Below, in pieces: positions 1 to 7,028 of a DNA stretch of 8,613 bases; within the stretch, counting starts at the first letter, position 1; every line of letters begins with the position of its first letter. The DNA is from an uncultured Chitinophagaceae bacterium (GTDB taxonomy: Bacteria; Bacteroidota; Bacteroidia; Chitinophagales; Chitinophagaceae): NCBI GenBank assembly GCA_946885665.1, contig CAMPGT010000166.1, positions 1-8,613 on the forward strand. The letters are read 5' to 3'. The position numbers were made by a program, and so were the translations under genes. Below the pieces are notes generated by a model. That model was not told the DNA's origin and made no database searches. It saw only the letters and a list, made by a program, of their open reading frames with translations.

Positions 1-2
1 GG

Positions 3-269
3 TTAAAGGGCAGCAACGTTTCATCGCCCGCCGGCCGTTGCGCAATGGCCGCTATTGTTAACGATCGCGTGGTTGATGCAATTGGTGCGGGCGATAGCTT
101 CGACGCGGCCTTTATACACGAATTTATCCGGCAGCGCGACATGGAAGCCTGTCAGCGTTTTGCGAACCTTATTGCGGCCATTTCCACAACCGCTGCAGGA
201 GGTACCGGTGCTTTTGCCGATATCCATTACAAAATTGAAAATGCCCGATCATTGTATGGGTTCCACTAA
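3..269 (+). CDS. PfkB-family carbohydrate kinase, C-terminal part (5' end outside window)
   Basis: This is the last 88 codons of a ribokinase/PfkB-type sugar or sugar-phosphate kinase; the frame is open to the window edge. The C-terminal PfkB signature is clear: DAIGAGDSFDAAF, with the GAGD catalytic-base aspartate encoded at 93-95, followed by the helix and the AANLxAAxSTTAAGGTGA-like tail (here FANLIAAISTTAAGGTGA) that closes the ATP site in this family. Such kinases phosphorylate a hydroxyl of a sugar or sugar phosphate with ATP in the cytosol. The next gene starts inside it (ATG at 256, 14 bp overlap) and encodes a ketose-bisphosphate aldolase. A 1- or 6-phosphokinase acting on tagatose or fructose phosphate is therefore plausible, but substrate-determining residues lie upstream and are not visible. 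Family assignment is secure; substrate is inference. Confidence 0.9.
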   Translation, partial: LKGSNVSSPAGRCAMAAIVNDRVVDAIGAGDSFDAAFIHEFIRQRDMEACQRFANLIAAISTTAAGGTGAFADIHYKIENARSLYGFH

Positions 270-1107
270 TACCAAACTTGCCGATAAGCTGAAGGTTATG
301 CAGGCGGAAAGATCTGCCCTCCTGGCCACCAATTTTTATAACTACGAAACGCTCCGCGGAGTGCTTGAGGCGGCGCAAAATGTTAAACTGCCGTTGATAT
401 TGCAGCTTACCCAAAGCTCGATAGATTATATGCGGTTGCCCGTTGCAGTTAGTATGGCGCGTAAGGCGCTTCAATCATTCGGAGTGGAAGGATGGATACA
501 CCTGGATCATGCCCATTCGTACGAGCTCGTGTCGCAATGTCTTGACGCAGGGTTCGATTCGGTTATGATCGATGCGAGTGAAAAAAGCCTCGAGGAGAAT
601 ATCAGCATCACCCAAAAAGTTGTGGAACTTGCCCGCCGGTACGATGCATGCGTGGAAGCCGAGCTGGGCTACGTGGCGAAACTCGGCCAGGCCCATAACA
701 AAAGCGGCTTTACAGAACCTGGGGAAGCGGCATATTTTGTGAAGCAGACAAACGTAGATGCGCTTGCCGTTGCCATCGGCTCGGCTCACGGATTTTACAA
801 GGAAGAACCGAAGCTCGACCTGGGGCGTCTCGCCCGCATTCATGAGGCTACCGATGTACCATTGGTGCTGCACGGCAGTTCCGGGATCCCGGCCGGAACG
901 ATAGGAGAGGCCGTGAACCGCGGCATTTGCAAGATCAACCTGGCCACTGAAATCAAGAACATTTTCATGCTTACTTTGAAATCACAATTGCAAAACACCG
1001 ATGAAATAGATTTGCGAAAAGTGTTTCCGCCCGCCATCAGGTCCATTACGACACTCGTGCAGGAGAAATTACTGATTGCTGAAAATAAATCTCACAGGCA
1101 TGAATAA
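256..1107 (+). CDS. Class II ketose-bisphosphate aldolase (GatY/KbaY/Fba-like)
   Basis: A predicted Zn-dependent class II aldolase that cleaves fructose- or tagatose-1,6-bisphosphate to DHAP and glyceraldehyde 3-phosphate in the cytosol. From ATG 256 it has 283 residues, the usual GatY/KbaY length, and its N-terminus (TNFYNYETLRGVLEAA) aligns with the family start, so longer upstream extensions in this frame are rejected. Visible motifs are HLDHAHSYE (D84 catalytic, H85 metal), SVMIDAS (103-108), VEAELG (E134, E136), AVAIGSAHG (H178 metal), LHGSSG (H206 metal, phosphate-binding loop) and CKINLATE (N228, substrate binding). All key residues are present, so the enzyme should be active. It overlaps the kinase gene by 14 bp and the next gene by 8 bp, implying one transcript with coupled translation. 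Kinase plus GatY-like aldolase suggests the tagatose-6-phosphate route, but fructose-bisphosphate cannot be excluded from sequence alone. Confidence 0.93.
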   Translation: MGSTNTKLADKLKVMQAERSALLATNFYNYETLRGVLEAAQNVKLPLILQLTQSSIDYMRLPVAVSMARKALQSFGVEGWIHLDHAHSYELVSQCLDAGFDSVMIDASEKSLEENISITQKVVELARRYDACVEAELGYVAKLGQAHNKSGFTEPGEAAYFVKQTNVDALAVAIGSAHGFYKEEPKLDLGRLARIHEATDVPLVLHGSSGIPAGTIGEAVNRGICKINLATEIKNIFMLTLKSQLQNTDEIDLRKVFPPAIRSITTLVQEKLLIAENKSHRHE

Positions 1108-2209
1108 ATTCGCATCTGTTGCCATAATTACCATTGCCATTGCCGGTAACCACTGCAGCGACCAACCTGCAAAGGCGAAGGAAGATAAATTTTACACCGG
1201 GGAAGATTACTACACGGTTAAGAAAGCCGACGTACACGTTCACATCAATACGGCGCAGACTTATTTCATCACCTTTTCGGCGAAAGAAAATTTTCGCCTG
1301 ATCGATCTCAACGTGGATGCGCCGGGCTATCCGACGATCGAGCAGCAAAGAAATTATTTGATCGCGCATACCAGGCAATTTCCGGAGCAGTTGAATTTCT
1401 GCACCACTTTCCGTACCGACAATGGATTCGGAGAACCGGGCTGGCAGGAAAAAACGCTGGAATATTTGCAATCGTCGTTCGACAGCGGCGCCATCGGCGT
1501 CAAGGTGTGGAAGAATATAGGTATGACGCTGCGCGACAAGAACGGCGAGTTTGTGATGATAGATGATGCACGCTTCGATCCGATCATCGGTTACATCGCG
1601 AAAGCAGGTAAAACACTGGTTGGGCATCTTGGCGAACCGCGAAACTGCTGGCTGCCGCTGCCGGAAATGACCGTAAATAACGACCGTGCCTACTTTACCG
1701 AACATCCTGAATATCACATGTTCCTTCATCCGGAATATCCTTCATATGAGGCGCAGGTAGCTGCGCGTGATAACATGCTGGCGAAACATCCCGGTCTCCG
1801 CTTTGACGGCGCTCACCTGGGCAGTCTTGAATGGAGCGTGGATGAACTGGCGCGCCGTCTGGACAGCTTTCCTGACATGGCGGTGGACCTGGCGGCACGT
1901 TTATGCCATTTGCAGTATCAAAGTCTTGCCAACTACGATAAAGTACGCGCTTTTGTGATTAAATACCAGGACCGGATACTATATGCCACCGACCTCGAAG
2001 TGAACGACAGCATTACCGACACCACTGCCGAGATGAAGCATATACATGATGTTCGCTTTGGCCATTGGAAATATTTTACTTCCGATGAGATGCTGACAAC
2101 GCCGGAAGTCAATGGCTCGTTCAGGGGCCTGCATTTGCCCGCTGAAGTGGTCGACAAGATATACCTGAAGAATGCAGAGAAATGGTTCCCGGCATTTAAA
2201 CGTGATTAA
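1100..2209 (+). CDS. Exported amidohydrolase_2-family metal-dependent hydrolase
   Basis: A 369-residue TIM-barrel hydrolase of the amidohydrolase_2 type (the group holding ACMSD-like decarboxylases and sugar lactonases). Metal-site motifs occur in order: DVHVH (H46, H48), a lysine-bearing strand GVKVWK (K135/K138), LVGHLGEP (H176), FDGAHLG (H239) and ILYATD (D298), ending with the family-typical helix KIYLKNAEKWF. ATG 1100 is chosen because it opens directly into a hydrophobic signal sequence (about residues 4-16) and overlaps the aldolase stop as ATGAATAA, typical of translational coupling. A cysteine at 19 follows the hydrophobic stretch, but GNHC is a poor lipobox, so lipoprotein status is uncertain. 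The residues after it suit a periplasmic protein. Substrate is unknown; lactone, amide or ester hydrolysis are all possible. A cytosolic NagA-type deacetylase role is unlikely given the export signal and different subfamily. Confidence 0.85.
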   Translation: MNKFASVAIITIAIAGNHCSDQPAKAKEDKFYTGEDYYTVKKADVHVHINTAQTYFITFSAKENFRLIDLNVDAPGYPTIEQQRNYLIAHTRQFPEQLNFCTTFRTDNGFGEPGWQEKTLEYLQSSFDSGAIGVKVWKNIGMTLRDKNGEFVMIDDARFDPIIGYIAKAGKTLVGHLGEPRNCWLPLPEMTVNNDRAYFTEHPEYHMFLHPEYPSYEAQVAARDNMLAKHPGLRFDGAHLGSLEWSVDELARRLDSFPDMAVDLAARLCHLQYQSLANYDKVRAFVIKYQDRILYATDLEVNDSITDTTAEMKHIHDVRFGHWKYFTSDEMLTTPEVNGSFRGLHLPAEVVDKIYLKNAEKWFPAFKRD

Positions 2210-2227
2210 TCGATGTTCTAAAACGGT

Positions 2228-4456
2228 CTACTCACCTGCCGAAGCATTCACATTTCTGTAGCCGGGTGATGGAAAATTATTACTAACCTTCTCGCCTTCG
2301 CTGGTCATAAAGGTGTCGTGAAAATCCTTTGTATAAGTTTTCAATTTTACCAGGTATCCCTCCAGGTCAAGGTCCTGCTCATCAATGATCAGGTAAGTCA
2401 TATCGGGAGTGCGATTGGCGAAATGCCGCGTCATATCCTGTCGAAAGAAAAATTTCTTTTCCGGCGTCGACATCCCCTTAGGCAACCTTGTTTTCTGCCA
2501 CACGCTCACTAAGTTATCGTACATCGAATTACGTTTGCTGATATTCGATTCAACAATTTTTTGCGCGTTTAACAGGGCAGCATACGCGGTGTCATAACTC
2601 AGAAATCGGGAAACATGAGCTTTTCTGATCTCGCCTTCCAATGCGGAAAGGTCAAGATAGGTTTGAGCGGTGTGCTGAATCAGGGAGGCAATAGTCTCCA
2701 TTATTTCCACGTCGTGCGGATGGCGAATAGGTTGGGACAGGTTGGAGCGGCAAATATCCAGGACTGTTTGCATTTTTGACTTCATTGAGTCGGCCTTGCC
2801 GACCATTGTGGCATAGCGCTCGTTCCAGTAAGGATCATATTCCAGGGCATCGCCTCGCGGAAGGTCGGGTAGATGCGTTTTCCCGATAACGCCGTAATGC
2901 CACACCTGCCGTTCAAAAGATTCGTAGTAAAAATAGGCGCCCTCATTCAGCAGCCGATAAACGCTGTCGATCGACTTTTCATTTTCTCCAAAGTAGTTTC
3001 GGTAAAAACTGTTCTCAAATTCTTCCAGACCGGGTTTGGCAGGGTTCCATGAATACGCTGCGGTGGTAATAAACGCGAGCATCCAACCCTGCGTGGGTAC
3101 GCCTGAATCGTCCCACGAAGTTTTGATAACGCCATCATACACCTTTTTGCTCAAATGCGAAGTGAGAAATTCGTAAGAATCCTCCAGGGCTCCTCTGACA
3201 ATTTTTTTTCCATCCTCCTTTTTGAAATAATAGGGAAGAAACAGCGGTTCTATTCCGGGATTAGGATCGTAGGCAAATACCGGGTAACCAGCAGCGCGCG
3301 CCTCCTTAGCATATTTCAGGTCGGGCGACTCATAGTTGTATTCTTCTGTAAGTATTAATCCCTTCGGCGGCTTCACGGTTGCATCCGGTTTGGCATTTCG
3401 CTGCCATTGCATCGGTCTTTCCCACACCATCGGTTTGTAACCCAGCTTCTGCAGCATTGCTGCCGCCGAATCCACGAACCGATGATAAAGCCACGATGAA
3501 CCTTTTTCTTCCATCACCTTATGACAAACGGGACAGGCGCCGAGCTCAAAGGTTTCGTCGGAGCCGATGTGAATGTATTTCGAGCCGGTGGCCGCAAGCG
3601 CATCCTTCCAAAGGTCCATCAACAGTTGATAGGTGCCTGCCTTAAACGGACAAAATTCAAAATTCGATGCGGGAATTTCGCGCAGATGGGCGAACTGCGG
3701 CCATTTCAAAATATAGCTCGAATGGCCCAGCCCCTGCACCAGCGGCACAATCTGTATGTGATATCGCTGAGCATATGTTGTAAGCTCCTGTATTTCTTTA
3801 ACCGTAAACGCGCCCGGCGCGCCTATTTCCGGATGGCTTGGATAAGCGAATTTGTCTTCCCACTCCCATATGAGCATATTGACCTTGTATTCTGCGAGTG
3901 TGCGGATCAGTTCTTCGACGTACCCGCGTTTGTCCTGGTGATGCTTGGTATCGTAATGTATGGCGCGGATCTTTGTTTCGGGCCAGTCGGCAATCTTCAT
4001 GTTGCGAATCGAAATGCCTTCGTCCGTTTGCTGCATGAGCTGCAGAAGCGTTTCCACGCCATAATACAACCCTGCTTCATCGCGTGCCTGAACAATTATC
4101 CCGTTGTTGTTAACGGTAAGATGATATCCTTCGGCAGCAGTTGTGCCAGGCGTTTTTTTACGCGTAAGCCTGATTGTGCCCGTGTTTTTCTTACTAACGG
4201 AGGCGGGTACGCGCCATTTCTCTTTCATCCCGTCGCTCAGGCGCATGGCGGCAAACCTATCGGCGTCCGAAGCGTTGCCATCCAGGGCAATCGTCACATT
4301 TGCGGGTAGAGTGAACGACCCGTCTGCGATCGTTACCTGCCTGGGGTAGGGGATGACGTTGAGGCCGAGCTTTGACAATTCTGTCTGCTGGCAAATTCCG
4401 TCGCTATAAAAAACCAGGTTGAAAATTGCGAGGATTGAAATTTTGATCGCTTTCAT
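2228..4456 (-). CDS. Secreted GH20 beta-N-acetylhexosaminidase, hexosaminidase-D-like
   Basis: A 742-residue exo-glycosidase predicted to remove terminal beta-linked GlcNAc or GalNAc by substrate-assisted catalysis. Residues 1-22 form a signal peptide. Residues about 32-155 resemble the GH20b alpha/beta domain (NVIPYPRQ start, GYHLTV, GLYYGVETLLQL). The TIM barrel spans about 160-480. Its motifs are closer to hexosaminidase D than to classical HexA/NagZ-like GH20: LIWEWEDKFAYP, IVPLVQGLGHSSYILK (H245) and FAHLRE, then the catalytic pair HIGSDE (D300, E301, encoded at 3554-3559), and a late SWDD (448-450). C308 and C311 form CPVC just after the catalytic pair. Residues about 490-742 are a helix-rich C-terminal extension of unknown role. 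It lies 36 bp downstream of the propeller gene on the same strand, probably co-transcribed, and converges on the amidohydrolase with an 18 bp gap. Family is secure; GalNAc preference is inferred from characterised eukaryotic HEXD. Confidence 0.9.
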   Translation of the reverse strand: MKAIKISILAIFNLVFYSDGICQQTELSKLGLNVIPYPRQVTIADGSFTLPANVTIALDGNASDADRFAAMRLSDGMKEKWRVPASVSKKNTGTIRLTRKKTPGTTAAEGYHLTVNNNGIIVQARDEAGLYYGVETLLQLMQQTDEGISIRNMKIADWPETKIRAIHYDTKHHQDKRGYVEELIRTLAEYKVNMLIWEWEDKFAYPSHPEIGAPGAFTVKEIQELTTYAQRYHIQIVPLVQGLGHSSYILKWPQFAHLREIPASNFEFCPFKAGTYQLLMDLWKDALAATGSKYIHIGSDETFELGACPVCHKVMEEKGSSWLYHRFVDSAAAMLQKLGYKPMVWERPMQWQRNAKPDATVKPPKGLILTEEYNYESPDLKYAKEARAAGYPVFAYDPNPGIEPLFLPYYFKKEDGKKIVRGALEDSYEFLTSHLSKKVYDGVIKTSWDDSGVPTQGWMLAFITTAAYSWNPAKPGLEEFENSFYRNYFGENEKSIDSVYRLLNEGAYFYYESFERQVWHYGVIGKTHLPDLPRGDALEYDPYWNERYATMVGKADSMKSKMQTVLDICRSNLSQPIRHPHDVEIMETIASLIQHTAQTYLDLSALEGEIRKAHVSRFLSYDTAYAALLNAQKIVESNISKRNSMYDNLVSVWQKTRLPKGMSTPEKKFFFRQDMTRHFANRTPDMTYLIIDEQDLDLEGYLVKLKTYTKDFHDTFMTSEGEKVSNNFPSPGYRNVNASAGE

Positions 4457-4492
4457 TGATGTGAGATGACTTTTAAATTTGAGTATGACAAG

Positions 4493-6097
4493 TTACCACC
4501 ATTCCCCGGGCATGTTCACGATATCCGTAAACGAATCACGCTTATCGTCGAGCGGACCATAAAAAACGCTGCCGCCGTACGTCGTGAGATATACCATTCC
4601 GTTATGGTAAGGATCAGGAATTGCACGTTGTCCCCATTTGAACCGAAATCCTTTAATTCCTGACCAGGTGTTGCCCGCATCTTTGCTGTAATACGCAGCA
4701 TTTTGAAAAGTATTGATCACGATTGTGCCGGGGTGTGCCGCATCGGCAGCAGCAGAGTTGACCCGTACGCTGCTGTCGAAAACGTTCTTCCACGACAGGC
4801 CGCCGTCTTCAGTTTTTATCACGCCACCAAAAGCGTCATGGTTGCCTGCTCTTCTTGGCCAGCAGCTCACGTACATGATCTCTGGGTTGGCAGGGTCGAT
4901 CAAGAGATCATGCGGACCATTGACCCCTTGCGGCAGCATTACTTTTTTCCACGATTCGGCTTTGTCGTCGCTGTAATAAATTTCTCCGTCAATGGTGGAC
5001 GCACCTCTCTGTCCGCGCGCCAGCAATGCGAATATTTTGCCTTTCGGTGAACGCCTCAGCTCCCACGCAAAAAGGTTATTGCCGAGCCCTTCGTTCTTCT
5101 TCACCCAATTTTTTCCGCCATCTTCCGATTTGTAAATGCCCTTCGCAAATACGCTTACGTAGAGCGTTTGCCTCGCCGTATCGCCGGCGCTTTCTAAAAG
5201 AATATTGGTGCATATCGAATTTGCCGGCAAGCCGTTGCTGCTCATTTGCCAGTTGTGTCCATTATCATTTGAAACTGCAACGCCTCCCGCATAGTTGTCG
5301 AAACCTCTGCCGCCAAACATTTTTGTGCGCGGCAAATCGTGCGCGTTGGCCCACACCGACCACACGCGGCCTTTTCTTTGCGGATCGAACACCAGGTTGT
5401 AACAAGTGTTCTGCAATTGTTTTGGAATACCAGTTACGGAATGAAACCAGCTCCGGCCACCGTTGAACGTGTGAAACAGACCGATGTCGGTGTAGCAAAC
5501 AAAAAAATGATCTTTATCGAAGGGATCGAAGTGGACGCCGTAACAGGTTGTCACGTCGAGGCCACTGCTGGTGTAAGAACTGTCGGGCATGACGTGGCTG
5601 TACACCTGTTTCCACAATTTGCCGCCGTCTGTGGTTTTGTAACATCTTCCATTATCAACAGCGTAGCAAATGTTCGGATCGTTCGGCGCAACACCCAGGC
5701 CAAAGGGACTTCCTCCCCAACCGGGACCGTAGCTGCGGTCGAGCCAGGCGCCTTTATAATTATTTGTAATGTAGCCCTCATCGGAAGAGAGTAAAACAGG
5801 TTCCCAGCTCGTGCCGCCGTCAGTCGTTTTAAAAATGCAGTAAATGTCGTTCCCTTTTTCTCCCTTGTCTATTTGGCCGAAAGTAGAAACGTAGGCTATA
5901 TGCGGCATCGTTTCGCAAACGGCCAGGCCGCGCGCAAACGAGGGAAGTGTTCCTGCGGCAAGATGACTGAACAAGCCGTTGTTTGCCGGGCTCCATGTAT
6001 TTCCCCAGTCCCTGCTTACATACATGCCGCCCGTTACCTTTCCTCCTTTGTTGTTAAAGGGTGCCTGGAAGTAGATCACGTCGTTGCTGCCTTCCAC
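4493..6097 (-). CDS. Asp-box (BNR) beta-propeller protein, C-terminal part after an in-frame stop
   Basis: This open frame of 534 codons from a GTG at 6097 continues, in the same frame, the protein encoded at 6110-6901. It has no signal peptide and begins inside a propeller blade, so it is most likely the distal part of one interrupted gene, not an independent protein. The first in-frame ATG is at 6025. Nine Asp-boxes of the S/T-x-D-x-G-x-x-W type are visible, ending at residues 35, 98, 162, 217, 283, 331, 383, 436 and 478; one (TFNGGRSW) lacks the aspartate and one (SDDKAESW) lacks the glycine. These mark turns of propeller blades as in sialidases, sortilins and GH74 xyloglucanases. HFDPFDKD (D191) resembles the stretch around the second catalytic Asp of GH74, a tentative match. 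Because the frame stays open for over 1.6 kb beyond the stop, the lesion must be recent, an error, or tolerated. Confidence 0.72.
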   Translation of the reverse strand: MEGSNDVIYFQAPFNNKGGKVTGGMYVSRDWGNTWSPANNGLFSHLAAGTLPSFARGLAVCETMPHIAYVSTFGQIDKGEKGNDIYCIFKTTDGGTSWEPVLLSSDEGYITNNYKGAWLDRSYGPGWGGSPFGLGVAPNDPNICYAVDNGRCYKTTDGGKLWKQVYSHVMPDSSYTSSGLDVTTCYGVHFDPFDKDHFFVCYTDIGLFHTFNGGRSWFHSVTGIPKQLQNTCYNLVFDPQRKGRVWSVWANAHDLPRTKMFGGRGFDNYAGGVAVSNDNGHNWQMSSNGLPANSICTNILLESAGDTARQTLYVSVFAKGIYKSEDGGKNWVKKNEGLGNNLFAWELRRSPKGKIFALLARGQRGASTIDGEIYYSDDKAESWKKVMLPQGVNGPHDLLIDPANPEIMYVSCWPRRAGNHDAFGGVIKTEDGGLSWKNVFDSSVRVNSAAADAAHPGTIVINTFQNAAYYSKDAGNTWSGIKGFRFKWGQRAIPDPYHNGMVYLTTYGGSVFYGPLDDKRDSFTDIVNMPGEWW

Positions 6098-6109
6098 ACC
6101 AATGACGTG

Positions 6110-6112
6110 TTA
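6110..6112 (-). other. In-frame TAA splitting the 803-codon propeller gene
   Basis: On the minus strand the reading is GAT TAA CAC GTC ATT GGT GTG. Counting from ATG 6901 the stop is codon 264; codons 265-268 read H-V-I-G and continue without frame change to a natural stop at 4493-4495. The ends of the two open stretches are in the same phase, so the interruption is a single codon substitution, not an indel. The downstream bases do not match the CARYYA readthrough context known from viruses. Sense codons one base away include CAA, GAA, AAA, TTA, TCA, TAC and TAT. Confidence 0.9.
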
Positions 6113-6901
6113 ATCCGGCAGCGCATGGATCTTCACTGCTCCATCTTTATTGATTTGTGCCATGCAGCGATCGGTAAATACCAAAACTTCCAGCGAATGT
6201 TTACCGGCGCCGGGAATAATTGCCTTTACATGCCGGCCGGGCAGTCCCGTTATTTTCTGCCAGCTTTTTCCCTGATCGGCCGACATAACGAAGATCGCGC
6301 TATCTGTTGCACCGTTTCGGCTGCCATTCGACATAAACGATTGCAGTGGCGAGAGGCCCAGGTAGATTTTTTTGTGATCTGCGGGATCGACTTCCACTTT
6401 TTCTATCGATCCGTCGAAAGCGCCTTCAATAAGCTGCGACGGCAGAAGGTCCTGGCTTTGAAGATGAGAAATTCCGCTCCGGGTTTTGCCGACATCCGGG
6501 TAAACGATCCGCCAATGCCGGCCTTTGTCGTCCGACCTGTAAAGCATACTGAGGCCGGATCCCCTGTCTTCGGCGTAGCGGTAGCCGTGCGTTGCCGTGT
6601 AAATAACATTTGAATCGAGGGGATCGAATTCAAAGTCGTTTGGAACGGTCCACAGGTTGAACATGCGCCAGTCATTTCCGCCATCGTTCGAAACATATGC
6701 GCCCGTCATGTCGCAATGCGTTAACACCAGGTTTTTATCGAAAGGACTGATGGTGGGTAAAAACACGCCGCCACCGCCGCCGGGTCCAATCACTTTCCAA
6801 AGCGATGCGGGTTGGTTAGCCGGCATATCCCGCTGTTGCTGTTCGTTTTGGCAACTAAGGCTGGCAATTAAGAAGCTGGTGAGGAGCCACGGTCTATGCA
6901 T
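6110..6901 (-). CDS. Asp-box (BNR) beta-propeller protein, N-terminal part, terminated early
   Basis: A 263-residue product carrying the export signal and first blades of a large extracellular propeller. Residues 1-17 (MHRPWLLTSFLIASLSC) look like a lipoprotein signal with C17 as the lipidated residue; SLSC is an acceptable though not ideal lipobox, and a polar Gln-rich linker follows. WKVIGPGGGGGVF leads into blade one. Asp-boxes are SNDGGNDW (71-78), SDDKGRHW (123-130) and SADQGKSW (207-214). CDMTGAY (D64) resembles the RTDIGGAY stretch that holds one catalytic Asp in GH74 enzymes, which is suggestive only. Translation ends at TAA 6110-6112, in the middle of a blade, with the rest of the propeller in the same frame downstream. 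Without readthrough the product would hold only about three Asp-box repeats and probably not fold as a closed propeller. It is the first gene of a leftward unit with the GH20 gene. Confidence 0.75.
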   Translation of the reverse strand: MHRPWLLTSFLIASLSCQNEQQQRDMPANQPASLWKVIGPGGGGGVFLPTISPFDKNLVLTHCDMTGAYVSNDGGNDWRMFNLWTVPNDFEFDPLDSNVIYTATHGYRYAEDRGSGLSMLYRSDDKGRHWRIVYPDVGKTRSGISHLQSQDLLPSQLIEGAFDGSIEKVEVDPADHKKIYLGLSPLQSFMSNGSRNGATDSAIFVMSADQGKSWQKITGLPGRHVKAIIPGAGKHSLEVLVFTDRCMAQINKDGAVKIHALPD

Positions 6902-7028
6902 TGATGATGTTTTTCTTACGCAGACGTAAAATAAATAACGAAATAAAGGAAAATGTTTTTTTAATTCGTAATTATTTCTGAGATAAATTTATAAAACGTT
7001 TGTATTTTCTTTTTTAAAAGCTTGCTCT
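6902..7028. promoter_or_regulatory. AT-rich divergent intergenic region, likely bidirectional promoter
   Basis: This 127 bp gap separates the leftward propeller/GH20 unit from the rightward DUF4832-like gene and is much richer in A and T than its flanks. On the plus strand AACGTTTG at 6995-7002 differs by one base from the Bacteroidota -7 consensus TAnnTTTG and lies 26 bp before ATG 7029; no convincing -33 TTTG is seen at the usual distance. A short inverted repeat TTACG-caga-CGTAA (6916-6929) sits just upstream of the propeller start codon, and TAATT-cgt-AATTA (6962-6974) lies at mid-gap. A purine run AAGAAAAA precedes the propeller ATG by about 10 bases. Promoter presence is inferred from gene orientation; the exact boxes are weak. 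Confidence 0.5.

Noticed and set aside
55..255. Upstream extension of the aldolase frame
   Set aside because: It overlaps the PfkB coding region in another frame, lacks family similarity, and would make the protein about 67 residues longer than usual. ATG 256 gives the family's normal N-terminus.
1046..1729. Open minus-strand frame of 227 codons over the amidohydrolase
   Set aside because: The opposite strand encodes a protein with the full ordered set of amidohydrolase metal ligands; this frame is an antisense shadow.
3521..4309. Open plus-strand frame of 262 codons opposite the GH20 gene
   Set aside because: It lies wholly antisense to the GH20 signal, GH20b and barrel regions, whose motifs are clear. 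Its translation is Cys/Arg/Phe-rich with no recognisable domain.
6110..6112. Programmed readthrough or recoding of the TAA
   Set aside because: The following bases CACGTC do not match the CARYYA context, TAA is not a selenocysteine or pyrrolysine codon, and no stimulatory structure is evident; mutation or error is simpler.
5873..6613. Open plus-strand frame of 246 codons opposite the propeller gene, crossing the TAA site
   Set aside because: Antisense to nine-plus-three regular Asp-box repeats; composition is typical of a shadow frame and no motif is seen.
6764..6785. Low-complexity CCG/CCA-rich stretch
   Set aside because: It encodes the glycine run GPGGGGG near the start of the propeller, a normal feature of such N-terminal blades, so it is not a separate repeat element.
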